Assembly (NCBI RefSeq): GCF_024281035.1
Contig: NZ_JAMXLH010000014.1
Span: forward strand, 98,816-162,815
Length of the DNA stretch: 64,000 nt
Direction: 5' to 3'
DNA from: Paraburkholderia sp.
GTDB taxonomy: Bacteria; Pseudomonadota; Gammaproteobacteria; Burkholderiales; Burkholderiaceae
This document shows positions 35,911 through 45,484 of the stretch, piece by piece; position 1 is the stretch's first letter; the number at the start of each line of letters is the position of its first letter. The notes beneath the pieces were generated by a model. The model did not search any database. It saw only the letters and a list, made by a program, of their open reading frames with translations, and was not told the DNA's origin. Position numbers and translations under genes: made by a program.

Positions 35911-35951
35911 GAAGTTTCTCCGTCCATCATTGGCATGACAGGAGAAACACC

Positions 35952-36494
35952 ATGCACCGCGCTCGTCCGGGACGCCGCGCCCTCTTGATCGTCGACATGC
36001 AGCAGGGATTGTTTAACGGCCCCGCGAAACCGTATGAAGGGGACCGAGTCCTTGCGAATATCAACCAGCTCATCCATAGAGCCCGCGAGGCAGGTGCACC
36101 AATATTCGCTGCACGACATACTGGCCCTCACGGCTCGCCTATAGAACCGGGCAGCCCGCTTTCGCAGCTTTTGCCCGGCATCGCCGTAGATACGAAGATC
36201 GACACAGTGTTCGATAAAACCCGACCCAACTGCTTTTTCGGCACCGGATTGGCAGAATGGCTCGCCGATGCTGAGGTCGGCCAGTTGGTCATTGTCGGGA
36301 TGAAGACGGAGTACTGCATCGATACGACCTGTCGTGCGGCTACAGATTTGGGCTTTCAACCCATACTGATTGCAGACGCTCATACCTGCACGGACACACC
36401 GGCGTTGCCAGCACAGGCAATCATCGAGCATCACAATCTGACCTTGAATGGCCCTTTCGTGCGGCTCATGAGCACGGCGAGCTGTCACTTCTAG
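35952..36494 (+). CDS. Isochorismatase-like cysteine hydrolase
   Basis: A 180-residue protein with an AGGAG ribosome site. The Asp-Lys-Cys triad of the family is visible: Asp in LLIVDMQQG (about residue 15), Lys in FDKTRPN (about 90) and Cys in GMKTEYCIDTTCR (about 122). The family includes nicotinamidases, ureidoacrylate and N-carbamoyl hydrolases; the substrate here is not clear. It follows the Thr-leader attenuator by 41 bases, so its expression would depend on threonyl-tRNA charging if that element works. Confidence 0.87.
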   Translation: MHRARPGRRALLIVDMQQGLFNGPAKPYEGDRVLANINQLIHRAREAGAPIFAARHTGPHGSPIEPGSPLSQLLPGIAVDTKIDTVFDKTRPNCFFGTGLAEWLADAEVGQLVIVGMKTEYCIDTTCRAATDLGFQPILIADAHTCTDTPALPAQAIIEHHNLTLNGPFVRLMSTASCHF

Positions 36495-36532
36495 CCAACA
36501 CAGGGCGACCCGTCAATTCGGCTCGCCCGATA

Positions 36533-36545
36533 GCACCTTAGGTGC
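36533..36545. repeat. Small perfect dyad between the hydrolase and cytochrome b561 genes
   Basis: GCACCT-T-AGGTGC, 120 bases before the cytochrome gene. Possible operator; no other evidence. Confidence 0.35.
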
Positions 36546-36663
36546 GTCGCGGGCGTTTAGAAAGCGTTCATGTTTTTGTACATCCTCTCACGCGGTGAAG
36601 ATAATTTTCATCGCTGAGCAATACCGATCAATGGATCGGCCATAGATAAAGGATGTTTTAAAC

Positions 36664-37215
36664 ATGTCTTCCGCTACGCAGGCAAGTGCATGGACCCGAT
36701 CGTCGAACGTCGACAGGTATGACCGGTTTTCCCGCGCACTGCACTGGGTATTCGCGGCCATCATTCTCTACACGATGGTTGCAGGCATCTCGCTTCATTT
36801 CATCACGAACCAGAAAATCTGGGCTGTTGTGTCGACGCTCAACATGTCGCTCGCGACGTGCCTGATCGCCCTGTTTCCGATGCGATATTTGTGGTCGTTC
36901 TTCCGCACGACGCCGCCGGAGATCGATTCGATTCCGGAAAAGCAGCGTGCAATTGCGCATCTGGTTCATTCGCTCATTTACACGCTTATCGCCGTGGTGC
37001 TTCTGAGCGGATTCATGATGGTGCCTGACGGGTACTGGCTGTTCTGGACGGTATTCGTCAAAACGCCGTTCTCCGCCGGTCCGGTCACGGAGCAGTGGTT
37101 TGCGGTGCACAAGGTTGCGTGCTACACGCTGGCCGCTCTGGTGGCGGTACATGCCGGCGCCGCACTGAAGCATCACTTCGTCGCGAAGAACAATGTTCTG
37201 AAGCGCATGCTTTGA
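36664..37215 (+). CDS. Cytochrome b561-family membrane protein
   Basis: A 183-residue inner-membrane protein with four transmembrane helices. Candidate haem-b His residues are in SRALHW (helix 1), HLVHSLIYT (helix 3) and WFAVHK/VAVHAG (helix 4). It resembles prokaryotic b561 (CybB-like), which oxidises quinol or reacts with superoxide. AAAGGA lies upstream of the ATG. Convergent with the PucR-type regulator gene that ends 69 bases beyond. Confidence 0.88.
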   Translation: MSSATQASAWTRSSNVDRYDRFSRALHWVFAAIILYTMVAGISLHFITNQKIWAVVSTLNMSLATCLIALFPMRYLWSFFRTTPPEIDSIPEKQRAIAHLVHSLIYTLIAVVLLSGFMMVPDGYWLFWTVFVKTPFSAGPVTEQWFAVHKVACYTLAALVAVHAGAALKHHFVAKNNVLKRML

Positions 37216-37284
37216 TGCTTGCCGATGCACACCCAGGCGGCGCGCGATGACTTCATCGCGCGTCGAGTAGCGACTTCCCATCGC

Positions 37285-38526
37285 TCACTTCTGCGAGTTG
37301 CACAGCTTGAGCGCAACGTCGAGCCTCGCAATCCAGCCGGATTCGTCCAGTTGCGCGCCGAGAATGCTCTCGATGCGCTCCAGTCTGTGGTTAAGCGTAT
37401 TGGGATGTATGCCCAGTACGCTTGCCGTCACCTTTCGCCGCTGCAATTGATCGAAGTAGGTTCGGAGCGTTTCGAGCAAATCAGGCTCGCCAGCGAGTTG
37501 TTCGACGAGCGAAACCAGGTAGCTCAGTGCGCGATCCGTGCCGCGCACGCTTTCCTCGACTGCAATATCCGAATACAGGCGCACGCGATCCTTGTCGTCG
37601 CGGCCACGGCCGAAACGCAGTGCCTTGCTTGCTTCGTCGGCAGACATGGCCCATCCCGGTGCGCCTTCGCCGGGGAGGCCGATACCAATCGCATTGATAT
37701 GCGCAAACGTGTCGGTGATTCTGGCGATTTGTGCGGCAAGCTGATGAACACTCGTTCCCATCAGATCGCCGACCCGGGCGGGAATCCACATGACGAGTTG
37801 GCCGCGAAACCAGATATCGAAGATCTCGTTCACGGACAGTTTGAGGCGCCGGGCAGCGGCTGCCACGACCTGATCAATTTCGCTCTTGAAGGTAGGCGAT
37901 TCGCTATTGATCGAGTCGAGATCGAAGGCCAGTGCTACGCGCGGGGTCTTCGCGTCGAGATTGAGTGCCGTTGCAGTTCTGGAAAATTTCTCGGCGTCTT
38001 CCGGAAAATTAAAAATAATACTGTGCAGTTCATATCGAAGCGACTCTCGCCAGCGAGCGTGCTTGTATTGTTCTTCGAGGTAAATCTGGGCAATGACTTG
38101 TGCCAGCGTATCGAAGAACTCCATCAAATACGGCGAAACCTTGAATAAAAGCTCGTCGCGCAGATTTTCGTTCTTCCTGTCGAGTTCGATGTAGTGGCAC
38201 CACAGATCGCGAGAGCCGAGTCGAAACGCGCGCAGCAGCGATTCGAGCGGAACACCCTGGTAGACGCGCCGGCGTCCAAAATCCCGGAATGCTTCAAGCG
38301 CGTCCTCCGTGGGCGGGCTCCCTGACAAAAGCGTATCGAGCCACAGCCGCAAGGACAAACCGATCGAATGGCGAATATCCAGCCTGGTAGGCGCATCGAG
38401 ATCCGCGTAGGGCTTGATCGTGGATAGCGTCTTGTAGATCCGATCGATGATATCCGTATGATCTCCGGCGACCTTCTCGGTCCATTTGTGCAAGGCCGGA
38501 GATATTTCGGGGACTGGGCTAGTCAC
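37285..38526 (-). CDS. PucR/CdaR-type helix-turn-helix regulator
   Basis: A 413-residue protein. An N-terminal RsbRD-like helical region (about 1-160), a GGDEF-like middle region typical of the CdaR family (about 170-300) and a C-terminal PucR helix-turn-helix (RKVTASVLGIHPNTLNHRLE, about 370-390). Regulators of this family control catabolic genes. Divergent from the ytcA-mdtNOP operon, 520 bases away, with a perfect 12-bp tandem repeat between them, so the efflux operon could be its target. Confidence 0.85.
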   Translation of the reverse strand: MTSPVPEISPALHKWTEKVAGDHTDIIDRIYKTLSTIKPYADLDAPTRLDIRHSIGLSLRLWLDTLLSGSPPTEDALEAFRDFGRRRVYQGVPLESLLRAFRLGSRDLWCHYIELDRKNENLRDELLFKVSPYLMEFFDTLAQVIAQIYLEEQYKHARWRESLRYELHSIIFNFPEDAEKFSRTATALNLDAKTPRVALAFDLDSINSESPTFKSEIDQVVAAAARRLKLSVNEIFDIWFRGQLVMWIPARVGDLMGTSVHQLAAQIARITDTFAHINAIGIGLPGEGAPGWAMSADEASKALRFGRGRDDKDRVRLYSDIAVEESVRGTDRALSYLVSLVEQLAGEPDLLETLRTYFDQLQRRKVTASVLGIHPNTLNHRLERIESILGAQLDESGWIARLDVALKLCNSQK

Positions 38527-39046
38527 GCTTCTTTGCTCCTCGAGGAGTTTTCGCTCGATCCGAAGATGTTCTGTGGTTTATAGATGAGGCGTACGCGGTG
38601 GCCACGGCTGAAACAAATGCGGCCCGTTTCGTAAGACTTTAGTTACATCGATAGTTACATCGATTTGGGGCAACCGCGCGCAACCGGAAATGTTTCCGAT
38701 TGTAGCGTGGCCGCGCGGGCCGGAAGCGGCGGCCAGCGCCGATCAGGCAGGCCATTTCTCATGCGCCCGGATCGCGAGGCGCATTCCGGTGATGTATGAA
38801 TTCGTGCCGTCCGTTGTGACTATCCACATCCGGATTGTGCATTTGTACAATTTTCTCGCCCGCCATACGCGCTTAATATCGTGTCGCACAACGCGCATTC
38901 TTCGATCGTGTCTCCAGCACGGAGACAGTAAAGCCGTTCGACTGCTGCGGCAAGCATGCGGCAACCAGATCGGGCCTTCTTCCGCAGTGCTCGGTCAATT
39001 GTCGATTCAACTCGGCGGCATTCGGTCTTGCCGCATTTATTCCGCT
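38527..39046. other. Divergent regulatory region between the PucR-type gene and ytcA
   Basis: About 520 bases; contains the tandem repeat at 38641-38664 and an AT-rich stretch around 38830-38880 that may hold the efflux promoter. A longer in-frame extension of ytcA back to 38690 has no family signal and is taken as noise. Confidence 0.5.
38641..38664. repeat. Two perfect 12-bp tandem repeats
   Basis: AGTTACATCGAT twice without a spacer, 115 bases upstream of the PucR-type gene. Candidate binding site for that regulator. Confidence 0.7.
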
Positions 39047-39331
39047 GTGGTCACTTTGCAGATTCGCTCATCTACCGCTCTGAATCTTCTGTCGCTGGCG
39101 GCAAGCCTGTTGCTCGGAGGCTGTGCGCCAGCACCATCGATCGCCGTGTTCGGCGCCGCATTTCCGGATTGGTTCTTCTGCATCGTTTTTGGCGTGCTGG
39201 CTACCGTAGTCGTTCATGTGGTGCTGGGCAAGCGCGGCAAGCGTGCGTGTCTCGCGCCGGCGGCTCTCAGCTACCCAGCCCTGTGTGCGCTGCTGGCAAT
39301 GGCTTTCTGGTTGCTGGTCTTTTCCCACTGA
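39047..39331 (+). CDS. YtcA-family small membrane lipoprotein
   Basis: About 94 residues from a GTG at 39047 (the start is uncertain; no strong ribosome site). Short signal peptide with lipobox LGGC, then the family pattern APAPSIAVFGAAFPDWFFC and two hydrophobic helices. In E. coli ytcA precedes mdtNOP; the same order holds here with 15 bases to mdtN. Function unknown. Confidence 0.75.
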   Translation: MVTLQIRSSTALNLLSLAASLLLGGCAPAPSIAVFGAAFPDWFFCIVFGVLATVVVHVVLGKRGKRACLAPAALSYPALCALLAMAFWLLVFSH

Positions 39332-39346
39332 TCTTGATTACCGTTC

Positions 39347-40402
39347 ATGTCCGACGCTTCTGGCGCCTCGCGCAAAAAGTCCCTTCCCGCGTTAGTCATC
39401 GTTGTCGCCGCGCTCGTGCTGCTGGGTGTCGTGCTGTGGCGTGTCGATCACGCACCCAGTACCGATGACGCCTATGTCTATGCCGATACGATCAACGTGG
39501 TGCCGGAGGTGAGCGGACGCATCGTCGAGATGCCGGTACGCGACAACCAGGCGGTCAAGCGGGGCGATCTGCTGTTCCGCATCGATCCGCGACCGTACCA
39601 GGAAGCGCTCAATCAGGCGCGCGCACGACTCGCGACGCTCGACAGACAGATCGCGCTCACGCAGCGTACGGTGAATGCGCAGCAATATAACGCGCAATCC
39701 GTGAAGGCCGCGGTAGGGCGCTCGCGCGCGATGGCCAATCAGGCAACGGATACGCTGCATCGTATGGAGCCGCTTCTGGCGCAGGGCTACACCTCGGCGG
39801 AAGAGGTCGATCGCGCCCGCACCGCGCAACGATCGGCACAAGCCGAACTGAACGCGGCGATGCTGCAGGCTCAGCAGGCTGCAGCAGCCGTGAGCGGCGT
39901 GGATGCGCTGGTTGCACAACGCGCCGAAATCGAGGCGGCCATTTCTATCGCGGAGTTGAATCTCGAGTTCACCGAAGTGCGTGCGCCATTCGATGGACGG
40001 GTTGCGGCGTTGCGCACGACGGTCGGCCAGTTCGCTTCGGCACTCAAGCCCATTTTCACGCTGATCGATACGCGCCATTGGTACGTGATGGCGAATTTCC
40101 GCGAGACGGATCTGAAGAATATTCGTGCGGGGACGCCTGCTACCGTTTATCTGATGAGCGACACCGGAAAGCGCTTCGAAGGCACGGTCGATTCAATCAG
40201 CTACGGTGTGCTGCCCGACGATGGCGGCGTGGTACTGGAGGGTTTGCCACGCGTACAGCGCAGCATCAACTGGGTGCACGTTTCGCAGCGTTTCCCGGTG
40301 AAGATCGCAGTGCTGAGCCCGGACCCCGAATTGTTCCGGGTCGGCACGTCGGCCGTCGCGACGCTGCGTCGAGACGATTCCGCGCACGACGCGTCACGGT
40401 GA
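39347..40402 (+). CDS. mdtN: MdtN-like HlyD-family membrane fusion protein
   Basis: A 351-residue periplasmic adaptor anchored by one N-terminal helix (about 15-32). Biotinyl-lipoyl halves (TDDAYVYADTINVVPEVSGR; VRAPFDGRVAALRTTVGQF), a coiled-coil hairpin (about 85-200) and a beta-barrel region. It joins the inner-membrane MdtO pump to the MdtP channel. Seven bases separate it from mdtO. Confidence 0.9.
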   Translation: MSDASGASRKKSLPALVIVVAALVLLGVVLWRVDHAPSTDDAYVYADTINVVPEVSGRIVEMPVRDNQAVKRGDLLFRIDPRPYQEALNQARARLATLDRQIALTQRTVNAQQYNAQSVKAAVGRSRAMANQATDTLHRMEPLLAQGYTSAEEVDRARTAQRSAQAELNAAMLQAQQAAAAVSGVDALVAQRAEIEAAISIAELNLEFTEVRAPFDGRVAALRTTVGQFASALKPIFTLIDTRHWYVMANFRETDLKNIRAGTPATVYLMSDTGKRFEGTVDSISYGVLPDDGGVVLEGLPRVQRSINWVHVSQRFPVKIAVLSPDPELFRVGTSAVATLRRDDSAHDASR

Positions 40403-40409
40403 GAAGGGC

Positions 40410-42494
40410 ATGAACGCCGGGGATTCCTCGTTGAATAGCTTCAAACGCTTCGTTCAGTTCGTTGGTGGCGAACTCCGTCCGTACCCGGGACGAATGAACG
40501 TGACGCTGCGCTGCGTTCTGGCCAGCGCGCTCGTCATCGTTATATCGATGTCGCTCGGTGTGCCGCTTCTGGCGCTGTCGCTGATTGTCGTGTTTTATGT
40601 CACGCAGTCGAATGTCGTGCTGACCCGCCTGGTCGGCATTCTGTTTGTTGTCGGATCGACGGTCGCGGTTGGCTCGGCAATTCTGGTGTTCAAGCTCACC
40701 TACGACTATCCACTGGCGAGAATTCTGCTGGCGGGGACACTGTTCTTTTTCAGCGTCTACATGATGCGCGTGGCGAAGATCGGCATCGTGTTCTTCATCA
40801 TCGGCATTGTCGTCATCTATACGCAAACCTTCGTCGATCAGACCGACCAGGCCGAGCTGCTGGTGCGTGCGGTGTTGTGGGTATGGGTTGCGGTCAACTA
40901 TGCGATCGCGCTGACACTCGTGATTAACACGCTGTTCCTGCCCGCCGAGCCGGTCCACCAACTCGAAGCCGCCATGTCCGCGCAGCTGGGCGCAGTCGAT
41001 GAGAGATTGGCGAGCGTCGAACAACGCACAACGGCTGCACGTGGGCGCGGCGCGCGCGAAATTCAGGCGGGCGTACTGACACTCCAGAAACTGCTTCGTT
41101 TCGCGACGATGCGAGATGCGGCGTATCGCGCGAACCAGACGCTCCATCTGGCGAGAATCGCGACGGTTTCGCGCCTGTACGCCGCGAGCAGCAACCTGCC
41201 GGACCCGGGCGCGGGGATGGCTGACGATGCAGTGCTCGCGATGCGTGAAGCCTGCCGCAGGTTGAGCGAGTCGATCAAGACGGGAATGCCATTTGTTGCG
41301 CCTGGCTCGCTCGTCAATTCGACGGCAGACGGATTGCCTGGTGCGCTGGCGGAAATGCGTGACGCACTGCTGGAATTCTCGGATCGATCGGCTGCTCCGT
41401 CCGCGGTTGAATCGCCTGCAGAGAAGGAAAAACTGCTGGTGCCCGATGCTCTCACCAACCCGGTCTATATGCAGTTCGCGCTGAAGACACTGATGGCGGC
41501 CCTGTTCAGCTATGTCTTCTATATCGCAACCGATTGGCAGGGCATTCACACGATGATGCTGAGCTGTCTTATCGTCGCTCAACCAAGCCTTGGCGCGACG
41601 ATGCAGCGTGCGGTGCTCCGGATCGGTGGCGCCGCAGTCGGCAGCGCACTGGCGCTCGCGACGGTCGTGTGGGTGGTGCCGCATCTCGACGGAATAGTCG
41701 GGCTGTTATTGATGGCATTGCCGGTCATCGCACTGGGCGCTTGGGTGTCCGCTGGCTCGGAGCGCATCAGCTACGCGGGCATCCAGATCATGTTCACGTT
41801 TGCGCTGGCACTGCTGGAGCAATTCGGCCCGACCACGAATCTCACCGAGATCCGCGACCGGATGCTAGGCATCTTGCTCGGCGTTGCCGTATCGACGGTC
41901 GTGCACGCGTGTTTGTAGCCCGAGGCTGAGGGCGAGGCGTTGCGTCAGCGTGCGGCGCGGTTGCTGCGCCGGATCGGCGAGCAACTTCGCTCGGGCATGA
42001 GTGGACCGGTGCCTGCCGGTTTCTGGAGCGAACTCGGCGATTCCGAGTCGATGGCCGCGCGCGTGGCGCTGGAACCGGGCTGGCAGATGGCCGAAGGCCA
42101 GCCGGAGGGATTTACCTTGCGTATGCAGGCGCTGCTTGCACGGATCCGCGAAATCCTGCTGGCAACCGATGCGTTCGGCGCACAGCGACGGTCGCTGAAA
42201 TTGCCGGCCGGGACTGAAGCAGAAGTCACGACGTTTCAGACCGGGCTTGCTGCGTTGCTCGACGGTTACGCGCGCGAGTTGTCCGAGCACCCGCTGGCTG
42301 TCCGTGCGCCGCCGAACGTTTTGGCACAACGCTGCTGGTCCGACCTGAAGAGGCAGACCGCCGACGCACAGCAAACCACCTACGAGCCCTTGCTGGCCAC
42401 GGCCCGGAATCTGGCCGATCAAATCTCCGGCCTGCCGGCCTGGAAGCCTGAGCAAGCCAACGCTGCATTCACCTCGCGAGCTTCTCAAGCATGA
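40410..42494 (+). pseudogene. mdtO: MdtO-like FUSC/aromatic acid exporter-type pump, interrupted by an in-frame amber codon
   Basis: One continuous frame of 694 codons, the length of MdtO (about 680), broken only by TAG at 41916-41918. The first part (502 residues) carries both FUSC membrane blocks. The sequence resumes at once in the same frame after the stop (PEAEGEALRQRAARLLRRIG) and keeps protein-like composition for 192 codons up to the mdtP start. TAG is one base from TGG (Trp). The lost part is the C-terminal cytoplasmic domain. Explanations are a recent nonsense mutation, a sequencing error, or suppression. The intact downstream mdtP suggests the change is recent. Confidence 0.85.
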
Positions 42495-43975
42495 CGGTTT
42501 TGTCGACTAGATTCTCACATTCGGCGCTGCGCGTAGCCGCCGTAGCTGTACTGCTGAGCGGTATGTCCGCATGTGCGTTGATTCGCCACGACAGCAAACC
42601 GCTCCCGACGCTGGATTCCGAACATCTCCGGGTGGCGGACGACATCCATCTGGCGCACGAAGACTGGCCGTCGGCTCGCTGGTGGACCCGTTATGACGAT
42701 CCGCAGCTCGACGCGCTTGTCGAGCGTGCGCTCTCCGATTCGCCGACCATGGCGATTGCGCGAACGCGCGTATCGCAGGCCAGATCCGGTGTCGACCTTG
42801 CGAGAGCGGGAAGCAGTTTGCAGGTGAGCGCGCTTGCGGCGGTGGACCGCGAACGCGTGTCGAGTAACGGCTTCCTGGGTGCGTATTCCGGCAACCAGCC
42901 GGTATTGGGGGCGACGGGGCCCTGGTACACGGAAGGCATCGTCGGTCTCGGTGCGAGTCTTGATGTCGATATCTGGGGCAAGCAGCGCGCGCAGGTAGCG
43001 GCAGCGCTGGGAGTGCAGAATGCCCGGCGGGTCGAGACGTCGGCGGTCGAACTGGAAATCTCATCGGACGTCGCGCAGCTTTACTATGGCATTCAGACCA
43101 CCTGGGCGCTCATCGCCTTGCTGGAGCAGTTGCAGGATGTGGCGGACTTCTCCCTGAATGCGCACACTGCGCGTGCGGCTCGCGGGCTCGAGCCGCAAAC
43201 GGCAGCCGAGATTGCACGCGCACACAAGCTCGCGACGCAGCGACAAATCGTGGCTGCCCAAGGGCGCATCAGGCAAATGCGCGAATCGTTGCGTGCGCTG
43301 ATTGGGGCAAGCTCCGATAATCTGGGCGAAATCAGGCCCGTGCCGCTACCGACGCCGCCGTCCGCATTACCGACGACGCTCTCATACGAGCTGCTGGCGA
43401 GACGCCCCGATCTGCAGGCGATGCGCTGGTATGTCGAGGCGTCGTTTGACAAGATCGATGCTGCAAAGGCCGCGTTCTATCCAGCTTTCGACATCAAGGC
43501 ATTCTTCGGTGTCAATGCGCTGCATCTGAGCGATCTGTTCACACATGCAAGCCAGCAAATCAATCTGGTTCCTGGCCTGTATCTGCCGATTTTCGACGGT
43601 GGCCGGCTCAACGCCAATCTCAGTGGCGCGCGCACGGCGAGCAACCTGCTGATACTGCAATACAACCAGGCGGTGTTGAATGCCGTGCGCGACGTTGCGA
43701 TGAGCGGCAGCCGACTGCAGGATCTCGATACTGAAGCGGAGCTGCAAACGCAGAAGATTCAGGCGGTGACGTTTGCGCAGCAAAGCGCCGATGCTCATTA
43801 CCGGCGCGGGCTGGGGAGCCAGCTGTCTTCAGTCGAAGCGCAGCAGGCGGTGATTACCGAGCGGATTGCTTTGCTCGACATCGATGGACAACGAATCGGC
43901 CAGGATATTGCGCTAACCAAGGCATTGGGCGGCGGCTATCGGGAAGATGTTCCGGTTTCCCTGAATCCACGCTAG
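42491..43975 (+). CDS. mdtP: MdtP-like outer-membrane efflux lipoprotein (NodT/OprM family)
   Basis: A 494-residue protein whose ATG overlaps the mdtO stop (ATGA). Signal peptide with lipobox GMSAC. Two OEP repeats, with the conserved LARRPDLQA and RRGLGSQLS segments, form the TolC-like trimer. Third component of the tripartite pump. Confidence 0.92.
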   Translation: MTVLSTRFSHSALRVAAVAVLLSGMSACALIRHDSKPLPTLDSEHLRVADDIHLAHEDWPSARWWTRYDDPQLDALVERALSDSPTMAIARTRVSQARSGVDLARAGSSLQVSALAAVDRERVSSNGFLGAYSGNQPVLGATGPWYTEGIVGLGASLDVDIWGKQRAQVAAALGVQNARRVETSAVELEISSDVAQLYYGIQTTWALIALLEQLQDVADFSLNAHTARAARGLEPQTAAEIARAHKLATQRQIVAAQGRIRQMRESLRALIGASSDNLGEIRPVPLPTPPSALPTTLSYELLARRPDLQAMRWYVEASFDKIDAAKAAFYPAFDIKAFFGVNALHLSDLFTHASQQINLVPGLYLPIFDGGRLNANLSGARTASNLLILQYNQAVLNAVRDVAMSGSRLQDLDTEAELQTQKIQAVTFAQQSADAHYRRGLGSQLSSVEAQQAVITERIALLDIDGQRIGQDIALTKALGGGYREDVPVSLNPR

Positions 43976-44069
43976 AGCAGCGCTGCGATGATTGCCGTGA
44001 TTTGCGCTCGCCGTACGCGGCCCAATCACGCACAGCGAAGCTGAATGCAACCGGGACAAAGCACTCGAT

Positions 44070-45167
44070 CTACTTTCTTCTAAAGTCCGTCGGGTTTCTT
44101 TTAGTCCAGCGCTTGAAGGCGTGCCGGAAACTCACTGCATCGCTGAATCCCAACGCGGAAGCGATGTCGTCGATGCCGAGTGTCGTCGTCGTCAGGTAGT
44201 CGATTGCGAGTGCCCTGCGCACGCTCGTCAGCAATTCGCTGTAGGCCGTTCCTGCGGCTTCCAGTTTGCGACGCAGCGTACGCGTGGTCATGCACAACGC
44301 TTCGGCAAGCGTATCGAGTTCCGGAAATCGTCCCGGCGTACGCGTAAGTTCGTGATAGACGCGCTCCGTAATCTCTGACCGGCTACGAAGATCTTCGAGA
44401 AGTTGTGCACATTGCCGCGAGACCTGCGCGGCAGTAATCGGATGGGCAAGTTGTGGAGCGCGCTGCAACCATGCCGCCGGATAGCTCAGCACATTCATGG
44501 GCTGGCCGAATGCCACCCGGCATCCAAGCGTTTCGGCAAGCAGTGATACGTGTGCAGGCTGCTCGCGCGTGAATTGCGCTTGTACCGGCACGCACCATGC
44601 TCCCATGACGTCCTTGATGACCGTGACGTGTAACGCAAACTGCATGTCGATCAAGAAGTCATACAACTGCGTGCCGGGCTCCGGAAGGACAACCTCTTCA
44701 TAAGCCGGGAAGTGCCAGGACGCGGTGTCGCCCTGCTTGTCCCACCCAATACCGATGACACCGTTTGCGAGCCGGTGAAATTTGACCGCCGAATCGAACG
44801 CATGAGCCATCGTTTCTGCACACAGCGCCGCATACCCGAACATGCCGTAACTGGAGGCGTGCAGCATCCCGCCCACCCGTATCCCAAGATCGGAACCGGG
44901 GTATTGATGAATGGCGTTACGTGCTGCAGTCAGAAACTGCTGTGTCGACGTGAGCGTAAAGGGATTGGCGATCGCGGCAGGATCAAGCCCGGTGCCGCAC
45001 AGGACGTCGTGCGGATCGAGTCCCGCGCCGGACGTAACCTCGATCAGGGCCACAAGCTTTGAGGGCGAGAAACGCTTTTCGCCTAGCGTGGCGCGCTGAA
45101 CAGGACTGGATGCTCTGCTATTGGGGCGGCTTGGCCCGACCGGATCCGGTGCGCAATCTTCTTTCAT
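44070..45167 (-). CDS. AraC-family transcriptional regulator (OruR-like)
   Basis: A 365-residue protein. An N-terminal arabinose-binding-like domain of the OruR/ArgR type (about 40-225, with GPYGMFGYAALCAET-like sequence) and a C-terminal double helix-turn-helix (about 270-365: LAEALCMTTRTLRRKLEAAG; GIDDIASALGFSDAVSFRHA). Divergent from the acyl-CoA ligase/OmpW pair, which it probably activates. Confidence 0.9.
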   Translation of the reverse strand: MKEDCAPDPVGPSRPNSRASSPVQRATLGEKRFSPSKLVALIEVTSGAGLDPHDVLCGTGLDPAAIANPFTLTSTQQFLTAARNAIHQYPGSDLGIRVGGMLHASSYGMFGYAALCAETMAHAFDSAVKFHRLANGVIGIGWDKQGDTASWHFPAYEEVVLPEPGTQLYDFLIDMQFALHVTVIKDVMGAWCVPVQAQFTREQPAHVSLLAETLGCRVAFGQPMNVLSYPAAWLQRAPQLAHPITAAQVSRQCAQLLEDLRSRSEITERVYHELTRTPGRFPELDTLAEALCMTTRTLRRKLEAAGTAYSELLTSVRRALAIDYLTTTTLGIDDIASALGFSDAVSFRHAFKRWTKRNPTDFRRK

Positions 45168-45484
45168 GACTCAAGCCGGGAGAACGGTTCGATTCGCTTG
45201 TTCAACGCAAGCGTCTTGGGGGCAGAGCAAAAATCTCTCCGGTACTGTCTATTTGGCGAGTGCCGAGATTACGACAAACCGACAACGTCGTGTACTCCGC
45301 TTGTGGCCAATTTTAATGGCCGTCTCCGTCATTTCCAAAGTTTGTATCGCACGCCATAGTCGCTGAGAACAACCGTCCATACACGCGGCACTGGACGCGC
45401 CATTGCCTGTGTGCGGCCGAGGTCGAATGCGGGTAATGCCTGCACGCGAGTGCCGTGTTCGTACTTGCATTTTTCGGATACTAA
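45168..45484. other. Divergent promoter region between the AraC regulator and acyl-CoA ligase
   Basis: About 320 bases with no gene. Expected to hold the AraC-type operator; no clear repeat pair could be assigned. Confidence 0.45.

Noticed and set aside
38690..39046. N-terminal extension of the YtcA-like protein
   Set aside because: No family similarity or ribosome site; the signal peptide with lipobox begins well downstream.
41940..42494. Separate 184-residue gene after mdtO
   Set aside because: It is in the same frame as mdtO, directly after a single TAG, and has no ribosome site; it is the C-terminal part of mdtO.
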